NCBI RefSeq assembly: GCF_019093865.1
Contig: NZ_JABJXD010000004.1
Span: 219,664-283,663 of the forward strand
Direction of reading: 5' to 3'
Source of the DNA: Lentibacillus saliphilus
Lineage (GTDB): Bacteria; Bacillota; Bacilli; Bacillales; Amphibacillaceae
Length of the DNA: 64,000 nucleotides
This document shows, one piece after another, positions 28,242 through 36,472 of the stretch (positions are counted from its first letter, which is position 1; each line of letters starts with the position of its first letter). The translations under genes and the position numbers were made by a program. The notes beneath the pieces were generated by a model. It was not told the origin of the DNA. It ran no database searches and worked only from the letters and a program-made list of their open reading frames with translations.

Positions 28242-28401
28242 CGCATATCTTCACCTATAGCCGCATATCCAGTAAAGCGGACGCATATAATGCCAAACGC
28301 ACGTAAATCATCAAAAACAGCCGCATATATCAAAAAAGTGCCGCATAAACGCTCATACAGCCGCATAAACCAATTATGAGCCGCATATCAATTCAATTCA
28401 G
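28242..28401 (+). repeat. Tandem array 4: about 8 degenerate 20-bp units, core CGCATA
   Basis: CGCATA or a near variant starts at 28242, 28262, 28282, 28302 (CGTAAA), 28322, 28342, 28362 and 28382, an exact 20-base period. The rest of each unit is AT-rich and poorly conserved. It lies between the capA-like stop and that gene's terminator, so it would be in the 3' part of the transcript. The core and period match array 3. Confidence 0.8.
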
Positions 28402-28422
28402 CTATAGCGGAATTGTCGAAAA

Positions 28423-28455
28423 AAAGGGCGTGATCAATTTTTCACGTCCTTATCT
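28423..28455 (+). terminator. Terminator of the CapA-like transcript
   Basis: AAGGGCGTGA pairs with TCACGTCCTT around AATTT-type loop bases, after an A-run. It lies about 245 bases after the stop codon, beyond array 4. Confidence 0.7.
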
Positions 28456-28591
28456 GTTTTTTACATTAATCATACAGTGTTTCGTATCAGAACTATATAA
28501 TTCATCATGTGTTTTATGGTATGATTGCGTTATGTTTTTTGGATTGATCATATAATGATGTAAAAGCTTGGACGTGAAGGAGTTTATCGGT

Positions 28592-29407
28592 ATGGAATGG
28601 AAAAATATTTACCGTGGTTTATTAATGGGAGCAAGTGACGTCATCCCTGGTGTTAGTGGCGGTACAATTGCACTGTTGCTCGGTATATATGACAGGTTAA
28701 TTGCTGCGATTAATGGCTTTTTAAGTAAAGATTGGAAGAAGCATCTTGGGTTTTTAATTCCTTTGGGACTCGGGGTTGGCATCGCTGTAGTGTCATTAAG
28801 TCAAGTGATTAAATGGCTACTTGATCATTATCCAGTGCCACTACATTTCTTTTTCTTGGGCTTGATCTTAGGCGTACTGCCTTATTTATTTAAACAGGCA
28901 GATGCTAGACATACATTTAAACGTCAGCATATCATTCTGCTCGTTATGGGAGCAGCTTTAATTGGCTCAATCGCGTTTTTTAATACGTCTGAAGGACCAG
29001 TCATTGAAACAATGACACTAAGGACATACGGATTTTTATTTTTATCTGGCTTTATTGGAAGTGTTGCGATGATATTGCCTGGGATTAGCGGCTCTTTGAT
29101 TTTACTCGTCATTGGCTCTTATTCAACGATTATGGCAGCACTGAGTCATTTCCATTTCGATGTGTTATTCGTATTCGGGATTGGAGTCGTTGCTGGTATC
29201 GTCATTATGAGTCGGATCATTCGTTATTTTCTTGAGCACTATCGAACAGCGACATTTGCATCTGTCATTGGCTTTGTTATTGGCTCACTTGCGGTCGTGT
29301 TCCCTGGCTGGGCGACAAGTCTTCCGCTGATGATCATTAGTATCTTAGCATTTGCAGTTGGCCTTTTAGCAGCAGTCACGCTTGGGCGTATTGAGTACAA
29401 CCAGTAA
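28592..29407 (+). CDS. popT: DUF368 undecaprenyl-phosphate translocase-type protein
   Basis: This 271-residue protein has eight or more membrane helices. It belongs to the DUF368 family, members of which (PopT) were recently shown to recycle the lipid carrier undecaprenyl phosphate across the membrane. The two family repeats are visible as GASDVIPGVSGGTIALLLG near the start and GSVAMILPGISGSLILLVIG near residue 155. I chose ATG at 28592 because GAAGGAG lies 9 bases upstream; TTG at 28568 lies before that site. It is monocistronic. Confidence 0.88.
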   Translation: MEWKNIYRGLLMGASDVIPGVSGGTIALLLGIYDRLIAAINGFLSKDWKKHLGFLIPLGLGVGIAVVSLSQVIKWLLDHYPVPLHFFFLGLILGVLPYLFKQADARHTFKRQHIILLVMGAALIGSIAFFNTSEGPVIETMTLRTYGFLFLSGFIGSVAMILPGISGSLILLVIGSYSTIMAALSHFHFDVLFVFGIGVVAGIVIMSRIIRYFLEHYRTATFASVIGFVIGSLAVVFPGWATSLPLMIISILAFAVGLLAAVTLGRIEYNQ

Positions 29408-29531
29408 AACCTTTTATGTTGATGTTTCGCGACTTCTTGATATTCTATTGTATAATCGTCTTTGAATTAAACATTCAAGTTATGGACATATGATGCAGGA
29501 TATTCGTTTGTGCAATAGACGCACATACTGA

Positions 29532-29573
29532 GTTACCTGAAACGGAAGGCGTCCGCCTGCTGTGAAAGGTAAC
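29532..29573. repeat. Nested inverted repeat in the popT-ydbP gap
   Basis: GTTACCT at 29532-29538 pairs with AGGTAAC at 29567-29573, and inside it AGGCG (29547-29551) pairs with CGCCT (29554-29558) around TC. The intervening bases form a symmetrical internal loop. A GGCGTTTTAAC follows. It could be a popT terminator, a regulatory RNA or an operator. Confidence 0.7.
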
Positions 29574-29661
29574 GGCGTTTTAACTTGTTATATACTTATG
29601 TAGGTTTTAGAATAGATCGTGTAAAATCAATGCGTAAATATATATTAAAGGGGTGTCTTAA

Positions 29662-29982
29662 TTGAAACATATTCAAACAAGAGATGAATTTAACACGATT
29701 ATCCAATCGGACAAGCCGGTCATTATAAAGTTCTATGCGAATTGGTGCCCTGATTGTAAACGAATGGATATGTTTATTGATGGCGTGATGAATGAGTTCA
29801 GTCAGTATGAATGGTACGAAGTGAATACGGATGACGTAGAAGGCTTGGCCAACGACTATGAAGTCATGGGGATTCCGAGCATTTTAATTTTCCAAGATGG
29901 CGAAAAGAAAGCTCATCAGCATAGTGCCTATACAAAAACACCGGAATCGGTCAGTGAATTTTTGCAGCAGCAGCTCGGTTAA
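29662..29982 (+). CDS. ydbP: Thioredoxin-like protein YdbP
   Basis: This 106-residue thioredoxin-fold protein has the active site WCPDC (Cys29, Cys32) in place of the usual WCGPC, and the cis-proline in MGIPSILIF. Residues such as KFYANWCPDCKRMDMFI match B. subtilis YdbP. It is probably a thiol oxidoreductase of the cytoplasm with unknown partners. The start is TTG, 7 bases after AAAGGGG. In B. subtilis ydbP lies just before ddl-murF-cshA; here about 12 kb of other genes separate it from cshA. Confidence 0.88.
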   Translation: MKHIQTRDEFNTIIQSDKPVIIKFYANWCPDCKRMDMFIDGVMNEFSQYEWYEVNTDDVEGLANDYEVMGIPSILIFQDGEKKAHQHSAYTKTPESVSEFLQQQLG

Positions 29983-30039
29983 ATATTATTTGTTTTTCAC
30001 ATATGAGCATTAAACTGTAAGTACATGAAGTTATTATAG

Positions 30040-30096
30040 AAAAGCGGCATGAGAGCGCCATCCCAATCCAGGGCGTCTCATGCTGCTTTTATTTTA
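30040..30096. terminator. Terminator between ydbP and the VOC gene
   Basis: AAAGCGGCATGAGA with GCGCC pairs with GGGCG and TCTCATGCTGCTTT, a long stem with flanking A and T runs, usable from both converging genes. Confidence 0.88.
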
Positions 30097-30135
30097 TCTG
30101 TGCTAGTATGCGTAGTTACGATGGGATCCAACACA

Positions 30136-30780
30136 TCACACAAGATCAAATGTTAACTGTTCGTCTTGTGTGAAGTATAATTTCGTATTTGATAAAGGTA
30201 GATGGTTAAACAATTTTCTCGGCTTAAGCTGATAGATATGTGCAAAGCTATCCTTGTCATACCAGCCGAAATTCACTTTTGTAATCGCCTGCGGATTGAG
30301 TAGACTTGTAGCTGTTTGGTAGTCTCGTGGTGAGCCCCATTCAATTAAAAATGGGAGCACTTCTTTCGTGTGATCGTATTCCGGAAAGAGCATCCGCCAT
30401 GAGAGCAAACTGCCATCTGGTCTTTTCCGCTGTCCGGAATACGGCCCCTTGTATGGAATGCTGTGAGCATTAAAGTGGCTGACCATCTTATCCATCTGTT
30501 TTGTTCGAAGCGCGACTTGAAACGGCCCCGTCTGACCATTTTCTAAGACATGGACGAGATGGCGGATTAACGGATTGTCTGTTTGCTTCGCTGTTGCCTC
30601 GTCATGTATCCCAAGCCACTCTAAATAACTCGTATTTGCAAAGAATGATAAATAATTATAGGTGCCCCAATTGGTATGGTTGCCACCTTTTATAGCCTTA
30701 ATTGAAAATTGATTCCCATATTTCAAGCTTGCGTCTTCAGCATTTTTTCCAGCGATAACAATATGATCAAGTGCCAACAT
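30136..30780 (-). CDS. VOC family (glyoxalase-like) protein
   Basis: This 214-residue protein starts MLALDHIVIAG, the typical first strand of a vicinal-oxygen-chelate fold, and matches the Glyoxalase_3 type with two such modules (metal-ligand candidates His in LDHIVI and Glu in NTSYLEWLGI). The reaction is unknown. I chose ATG at 30780 because AGGGAG lies 8 bases upstream; the GTG three codons earlier directly abuts that site. Confidence 0.78.
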   Translation of the reverse strand: MLALDHIVIAGKNAEDASLKYGNQFSIKAIKGGNHTNWGTYNYLSFFANTSYLEWLGIHDEATAKQTDNPLIRHLVHVLENGQTGPFQVALRTKQMDKMVSHFNAHSIPYKGPYSGQRKRPDGSLLSWRMLFPEYDHTKEVLPFLIEWGSPRDYQTATSLLNPQAITKVNFGWYDKDSFAHIYQLKPRKLFNHLPLSNTKLYFTQDEQLTFDLV

Positions 30781-30982
30781 AGCTCTCACTCCCTAGTTTT
30801 CAAAAATAAAACACTCATATTGCGTGATAAGTATTCATTATGAACAAAAACAGCTTGCATTTGCAACTGCTTTGATTTGGAACTTTAAGAATCGCTAAGA
30901 AGTTTACGTTCAAGCATCACTTTTGCCCACTAGTTTGGTATAGTACAATTAAAAGACAAAACTTATGTGAGCAGGTGGATGA

Positions 30983-31678
30983 ATGGCACAGCCAGCTATT
31001 TTAATTGTAGAAGATGAACAAAAGCTTAGCCGGTTGCTTGAACTGGAATTAGAATATGAAAATTATCGTACCGTTATTGCAGATAACGGTCAGGATGCGC
31101 TTGATTTAATGCTATCCAAAACATGGGACTTAGTGTTGTTAGATATTATGTTACCAGAATTAAGTGGACTTGAAGTGCTTCGCCGTGTCCGTCGTAAAGA
31201 TGAGACGACACCTATTATTTTATTAACGGCTCGTGATCAAGTGCATGACAAGGTGAGTGGTCTCGATCTCGGTGCGAATGATTATATTACGAAACCGTTC
31301 CAAATTGAAGAGCTTTTAGCGCGTATTCGCGTACATTTACGTCAGCCGGTCAAGCAGGCTGCAACGCAATCTGACGTTCTTGAAGTATGTGATCTGCAGG
31401 TTAATCTCGATGCACATGAAGTGAAACGTGCAAATCAGCTTATTGATTTAACCCCGCGTGAATTTGATTTGCTCGTATGTCTTATGAAACATAAAAATAT
31501 AGTCATGACCCGTGAACAGCTGATTGAACACGTGTGGGGTTTTGATTACTACGGTGATACGAATGTTGTGGATGTGTATATTCGCTATTTAAGACAAAAG
31601 GTCGATAAAGGTTTTGAGATGCCACATATTCAAACGGTTCGCGGTGTCGGCTACACGATAAGGGACAATGGGCAATGA
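30983..31678 (+). CDS. OmpR-family response regulator (YkoG-like)
   Basis: This 231-residue regulator has a receiver domain with Asp54 (LVLLDIMLPE), conserved Lys in YITKPF, and a winged-helix domain ending in IQTVRGVGYTIRDNG. With the kinase and a PepSY protein downstream it resembles B. subtilis ykoG-ykoH-ykoI/J, whose signal is unclear. GCAGGTGG precedes ATG. The stop codon overlaps the kinase start (ATGA). Confidence 0.87.
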   Translation: MAQPAILIVEDEQKLSRLLELELEYENYRTVIADNGQDALDLMLSKTWDLVLLDIMLPELSGLEVLRRVRRKDETTPIILLTARDQVHDKVSGLDLGANDYITKPFQIEELLARIRVHLRQPVKQAATQSDVLEVCDLQVNLDAHEVKRANQLIDLTPREFDLLVCLMKHKNIVMTREQLIEHVWGFDYYGDTNVVDVYIRYLRQKVDKGFEMPHIQTVRGVGYTIRDNGQ

Positions 31679-33024
31679 AGCTACGGACAAAGATTCAGTT
31701 GTTTACGAGTCTGTTTATGCTGATCTTAATTCTGTTGATTAACACATCGATCTATTACTTATTTTATAACATTACTGTCGACAGTGAGCTTGATGAACTT
31801 GTTGACCAAACGAACATGATCGTCAAGCGCTTGAATGAGAATCCTAACATACAAAAAAAGGAATTACTACGTGCATATTTGCCTCAAGACGGAATGATTC
31901 GGGTCATTCAGGCGGATGATACACTTCTGCTACCAGTGTTAGCAAGAGAGGAAAAGTATGCAAACATACCGCCCCGGTTTTCAGACATAGAGCAGCATGA
32001 GGTTCGATCCGAAAATCAACACCATGTGGCAACGGTCGCTAAACCGGTCATTTGGGAAAATGGGACCGTCGTTACACTTGAAGTGTCCCGACATTTGACG
32101 ACATTAAAGCATACGATGACAACACTTTTGTATGTACTTGTCGCTGCATCTCTTTTTATGTTAATCCCGACTTATATCGCGGGTCATATGCTCGGTCGCT
32201 TTTTACTCAAGCCGATCAAAGTCTTAACAAAAACGATGCAGACGAACAGTCAACATGCCCAATGGGAAAAAATCGAGCTGAACAACCGCTCGCGAGATGA
32301 GCTCGCCCAAATGGAAGCGACCTTTAATCAGATGATTGAGCATATAAAAGACAACTTTGATAAACAGGAAATGTTCGTCTCAAATGCGTCACATGAATTA
32401 AAAACGCCCATTTCCATTATTAAAAGCTATGCACATATGGTGAAGCGCAGAGGGTATGACGACCATGATTTAATCGTTGAGTCGATTGAAGCGATTGATT
32501 CGGAAGCAGAACGTATGCAGAAGCTTGTGGAACAAATGCTCGAGCTTGCTAAAAACAAAGGTTCAACCAAGATGGATGATATGGATCTTGCTAACCTTGC
32601 AGCCAAAACGGTTGCGACGTTTAGGAAGGCTTACGAACGACAAATAACGTATCATCAACCAGACACTCCTGTATATATAAGAGGAAACTCTGATCAATTA
32701 CAGCAAGTGCTTTATATTTTAATCGATAATGCCCTGAAATACAGTTCGGAAGATGTCATTATTCAGTTAGGTGAAAATGCTGATTGTGCATGGATTGATA
32801 TTACGGATCACGGCCAAGGTATTCCAGCTGCTGCTCAGCCGCACATTTTTAATCGCTTCTATCGGGTTGATAAAGCGCGTAGTAGAGAGACGGGTGGAAC
32901 AGGACTTGGCCTAGCGATCGCAAAAACGATTGCACAGACACACCACGGAGACTTAAGTTTAAATAGCGAAGAAGGCGTTGGAACTACATTTAGATTAAAA
33001 CTTCCTAAACTTAAGGAAAGTTAA
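31675..33024 (+). CDS. Sensor histidine kinase (YkoH-like)
   Basis: This 449-residue kinase has helices at about 10-30 and 148-172 around an extracellular sensor segment, a HAMP region, the H-box His240 (SNASHELKTPISI), and an ATPase domain with N-box LYILIDNALKYSS, DHGQGIP and GTGLGLAIAKT. It overlaps the regulator gene by 4 bases and should phosphorylate its product. The PepSY protein encoded next may act in the same signalling circuit, as in similar Bacillus operons. Confidence 0.87.
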   Translation: MKLRTKIQLFTSLFMLILILLINTSIYYLFYNITVDSELDELVDQTNMIVKRLNENPNIQKKELLRAYLPQDGMIRVIQADDTLLLPVLAREEKYANIPPRFSDIEQHEVRSENQHHVATVAKPVIWENGTVVTLEVSRHLTTLKHTMTTLLYVLVAASLFMLIPTYIAGHMLGRFLLKPIKVLTKTMQTNSQHAQWEKIELNNRSRDELAQMEATFNQMIEHIKDNFDKQEMFVSNASHELKTPISIIKSYAHMVKRRGYDDHDLIVESIEAIDSEAERMQKLVEQMLELAKNKGSTKMDDMDLANLAAKTVATFRKAYERQITYHQPDTPVYIRGNSDQLQQVLYILIDNALKYSSEDVIIQLGENADCAWIDITDHGQGIPAAAQPHIFNRFYRVDKARSRETGGTGLGLAIAKTIAQTHHGDLSLNSEEGVGTTFRLKLPKLKES

Positions 33025-33117
33025 TACGTTTCTCAGCAAATTCTAATGTTGTACTCAGTGTCTTATCATGATCCTTGGTTATGATGTAATTAGAAATCAA
33101 ACAAGGAGGGTTTTAGA

Positions 33118-33906
33118 ATGAAGAAAAAATTGCTTATGACTGGAAGTGCGGTTGTTGCAGCAGCGGTGCTTGGCCTTGGAATTTATCATTCAGATGCATC
33201 TCAGACAAACCCGGCGTTATCCACCTCAGATATTAAACAACTTGTAAAGGATCAGTATCCAGGGACAATTACAGAAATTGAACTGGAGAAGTCAAATAAC
33301 AAAGCGGTATACGAAGTTGAAATTGTAGGTGATGGCAAAGAGTATGAACTCACACTCAACGCTGAAACAGGTGAAGTGCTCAAGCTGAAAGAAAAAACGT
33401 ACTTTGCAAAGAAAACAGATAAAGACGATGACAATCAGCTTGTCGTAAACGAAAAAGATGATGACGATGCGAAGGACGATGATCGCGACGCATCTCAGCA
33501 AGAACAAACCAACAATGCATCAAAAGGTAATCAGACGAACAGCAACCAACAGAAAGACAATCAATCGTCACAAGCTCATGACAAAACGAATACTGAGCAA
33601 AAGCAGGTTGTCATTAACACGGACGAAGCGTCAAGAATTGCTCTAAAAGAATTTGCTGGGGCGATTACGTCTATTGAATTAGATGAAGATGATGACAGAT
33701 TAATTTATGAGATCGATATTGAGTCCCAAAACGGAGAAGCTGAAGTTGAAATTGACGCTTACACAGGCGAGGTTATCATGCTTGAAATTGATATAGATTA
33801 CGATGACAATGGAAATGCTTCCAACAATGACGACAATGATGATGACGACAACGACGACGATGATAACAACAATGATAATGACGACAACGATAACAATAAT
33901 GATTAA
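33118..33906 (+). CDS. Exported protein with two PepSY domains and an Asp/Asn tail
   Basis: This 262-residue protein has a signal peptide or anchor (KKKLLMTGSAVVAAAVLGLG), a PepSY domain at about 36-95 (ITEIELEK...YELTLNAETGEVLKL), a polar Asp/Gln/Asn linker, and a second PepSY at about 168-225 (SIELDEDDDRLIYEIDIE...IDAYTGEVI). The last 35 residues are almost only D and N, an acidic low-complexity tail that could bind cations such as calcium. AAGGAGGG precedes ATG. It lies 93 bases after the kinase gene and is likely its partner or target. Confidence 0.85.
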   Translation: MKKKLLMTGSAVVAAAVLGLGIYHSDASQTNPALSTSDIKQLVKDQYPGTITEIELEKSNNKAVYEVEIVGDGKEYELTLNAETGEVLKLKEKTYFAKKTDKDDDNQLVVNEKDDDDAKDDDRDASQQEQTNNASKGNQTNSNQQKDNQSSQAHDKTNTEQKQVVINTDEASRIALKEFAGAITSIELDEDDDRLIYEIDIESQNGEAEVEIDAYTGEVIMLEIDIDYDDNGNASNNDDNDDDDNDDDDNNNDNDDNDNNND

Positions 33907-33922
33907 TATATAAAATAAGATA

Positions 33923-33967
33923 AACGTGCCACGAGAGAATGGATCCTCTTAGGCACGTTTTCTTATT
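33923..33967 (+). terminator. Terminator after the PepSY gene
   Basis: AACGTGCC pairs with GGCACGTT across a 21-base loop holding a small GAGA..TCTT pairing, followed by TTCTTATTT. Confidence 0.75.
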
Positions 33968-34005
33968 TATATCTAAAAAGGTGTGACAACGCACATCTCA
34001 GTCAA

Positions 34006-35580
34006 TCAAGTGACCACTTTAAAGTTATCTGTGCATTGAGCTTGTATGGTTTTATGTGTTTCGAAATAACGTTGAATGAGCTCAACGGCATCGCGTTGAA
34101 TGTCCTTAACAATTGGTTTGTCTTTAAACATGTCGTAATTTCCGCCTCCACCAGCTCGATAATTGTTCAAAACAACATGATAGTGTTGATCACGCTCTAG
34201 TGGGTGTCCATGGTAAGTGATTGACTCTATACGTGAACCAACTGGCTTGGATACGTTAATGACATAGTCAATCCCTTCCCACATATCATAATTGTAATGC
34301 TGTGGCTTCGGTTCCATAAATTCAGGATTGACACATAACGTGCCATTTTCATCTCGCGTAAAATACGTTGCACTTTTTTCTAATGCTGCTTTAATGTCCG
34401 TGCCTGTTAACGATAAGACAACAAACGTATTAGGGTAAATATAGTTTGATACAATATCACGCATCGTTACGTTGTTAGAAAAACCGCGTGACTCATTGCT
34501 TAACAGAGCGGTCACTGAGATGTCAACATTAGCTGCATCCATTTGGATCTTTTGGATCAATTCAATAAAAGGATGTTTAGAAATTCGTGCTTGGAACGGA
34601 TCTGAAATCGTCATATCGCCTTCCACGTAACCGACCGGTTCATCTAGCCATGTTTGTGTCGCTGCTTCAGAAGGCTGTATACGTTTAATGATATGTTGAT
34701 CGGCAGGTACACCATCGAGTGAATGAATGTTGGCGTGTTTTTCATGAATTGCCCAACCATTAGCGTCTTTTTCTAAGTGAATGGTAACTTCTCCATAATA
34801 CACCCCATTGCTGCCAGGCTGAATCACCGTTACACCGTTTACAACCCCAGTCAATGTCCGATGTTGATGTCCTGTTAATAAAACATCGATGCCATCAATA
34901 TCCTGACACATACGATACGCTTGATTTTCCCCTGTTTGTCTTTCTGTTTCATTTCCAGTCTCTATATCTCGCTCAAACCCCCCGTGGTAAGCGGCAATGA
35001 CGATGTCAGGTGCTTCATTTTGGTGAATATGGGTTACCCATGTTTGTAACGTCTCATACGCATCTGTAAAGTGTATCCCTTCTAGATGCTCTGGCGATTC
35101 CCAGTTTGGAATAAAGTGGGTGGTTACCCCGACGATCGCAGCCTTAACCCCATTTTCGAACTGCTTAATGATGTACGGCTTTCCGAACAAAGGGGCATTC
35201 GTATGCGTGTCAATTGTGTTTGCTGATAAAAATGGGAATTGGGCTGTTCTGACAGCATCAGTAAGAATGGCCTGGCCAAAGTTAAACTCATGGTTGCCGA
35301 GCACAGCTGCATCAAGCTCCAACGTGTTCATAATGTCGATCATTGGATTGATTTGATCCTTACGATGTTTAACGTAATGAGTCATAAAAGGTGTGCCTTG
35401 AATCAAATCGCCATTGTCAATGATGACGAGATTTTTCTCGTGCATTTTGGCGTTTTTCACGACAGTTGCATATTTAGCGAGGCCCAGGTCGGCTTTTTCA
35501 TTAGTCCCGTAGACGATCGGCATTGCATTGCCATGCACATCGCTCGTATATAAAATCGTGACGGTCGACTTAGTTTCCAT
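34006..35580 (-). CDS. Bifunctional metallophosphatase / 5'-nucleotidase family protein, cytoplasmic
   Basis: This 524-residue enzyme has the calcineurin-like motifs in order: YTSDVHGN, IDNGDLIQG, LGNHEFNFG, AAYHGGFERD and LLTGHQHR. A 5'-nucleotidase C-terminal domain follows, with the substrate-stacking region near NYRAGGGGNYDMF. It should hydrolyse nucleotides or related phosphoesters. There is no signal peptide, so unlike the wall-anchored or secreted members it is probably cytoplasmic. I chose ATG at 35580 with AAAGG 9 bases upstream; ATG at 35589 abuts that site. Confidence 0.88.
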   Translation of the reverse strand: METKSTVTILYTSDVHGNAMPIVYGTNEKADLGLAKYATVVKNAKMHEKNLVIIDNGDLIQGTPFMTHYVKHRKDQINPMIDIMNTLELDAAVLGNHEFNFGQAILTDAVRTAQFPFLSANTIDTHTNAPLFGKPYIIKQFENGVKAAIVGVTTHFIPNWESPEHLEGIHFTDAYETLQTWVTHIHQNEAPDIVIAAYHGGFERDIETGNETERQTGENQAYRMCQDIDGIDVLLTGHQHRTLTGVVNGVTVIQPGSNGVYYGEVTIHLEKDANGWAIHEKHANIHSLDGVPADQHIIKRIQPSEAATQTWLDEPVGYVEGDMTISDPFQARISKHPFIELIQKIQMDAANVDISVTALLSNESRGFSNNVTMRDIVSNYIYPNTFVVLSLTGTDIKAALEKSATYFTRDENGTLCVNPEFMEPKPQHYNYDMWEGIDYVINVSKPVGSRIESITYHGHPLERDQHYHVVLNNYRAGGGGNYDMFKDKPIVKDIQRDAVELIQRYFETHKTIQAQCTDNFKVVT

Positions 35581-35779
35581 TGTTGACATCCTTTCTACTT
35601 GAATGACGCTCTTAATTACGACGACATATGTATTTTATTAAATACCATTTAAATCAAAAATACTAGAGACAGTCTTGAATTATATGCGATTTTAATCAAA
35701 TCTTTACATTGTGGTTCAATAAGATGGCAACGCGCGCAATATAAGAATAAGTACGTTATAATGTCGATGAGGTGAGCTT

Positions 35780-36472
35780 ATGAAGATTTTGGAAGTTATT
35801 AATGTTAATAAATATATTAAAGACGCAAGGCTCATTCATAATGTGTCCTTCTCCTTGGAGGCTGGCAAGGTGCTCGGTCTCGTCGGTCATAATGGTGCTG
35901 GTAAATCAACATTAATCAAAACAATTATGGGTGTTTTTGAAAAAACAGCTGGAGAGATCAGGATTAGTGGGTATGATCAGGATGACAATCTATTGTCGTA
36001 TAAACAATGTCTCTCTTATATCCCAGAGGAGCCCTTGCTTGTGACTGAGCTGACCGTCATGCAGCATTTCCAGTTGTACGGTATGAGCTATGGTTTATCA
36101 AAACAAGAATTGGACGAGCGTGTGGAACGCTATGTCGCTGGCTTTGAGCTTGGAGACAAGCTCAATGATTATCCGGATGCATTGTCAAAGGGGATGCGGC
36201 AGAAGGTACAGACCATCTGCGCCCTGCTGCCTAATACACCCTTGTTAATTATAGATGAACCATTTATGGGTTTAGATATTTATGCGATGGATTATCTCGT
36301 TACATTAATAAAGGAAAAGGTAGCGGGAGGAACAGCTGTTATCTTATCGACCCATCAACTTGAGCGTGTTAAAGACATTGCCGATTATTATTTAATGCTT
36401 CAAGAAGGAGAAGTACAAGAAGAAGGATCAATAGCCGATTTTGAGGTCATTCAAAGGAGAACAAACGTATGA
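35780..36472 (+). CDS. ABC transporter ATP-binding protein, EcsA/YthP type
   Basis: This 230-residue ATPase has Walker A GHNGAGKST, signature LSKGMRQKVQ, Walker B LLIIDEPFMGLD and switch histidine STHQLE. The SKGMRQK signature and pairing with a large EcsB-type permease place it in the EcsA/YthP group, where EcsAB affects protein secretion, competence and peptide-pheromone export. Which paralogue it is cannot be settled. GAGGTGAGC precedes ATG. It overlaps the permease by 4 bases. Confidence 0.87.
   Translation: MKILEVINVNKYIKDARLIHNVSFSLEAGKVLGLVGHNGAGKSTLIKTIMGVFEKTAGEIRISGYDQDDNLLSYKQCLSYIPEEPLLVTELTVMQHFQLYGMSYGLSKQELDERVERYVAGFELGDKLNDYPDALSKGMRQKVQTICALLPNTPLLIIDEPFMGLDIYAMDYLVTLIKEKVAGGTAVILSTHQLERVKDIADYYLMLQEGEVQEEGSIADFEVIQRRTNV

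Noticed and set aside
33252..33571. Minus-strand frames opposite the PepSY gene
   Set aside because: They mirror the Asp/Asn-rich coding strand and lack ribosome sites.
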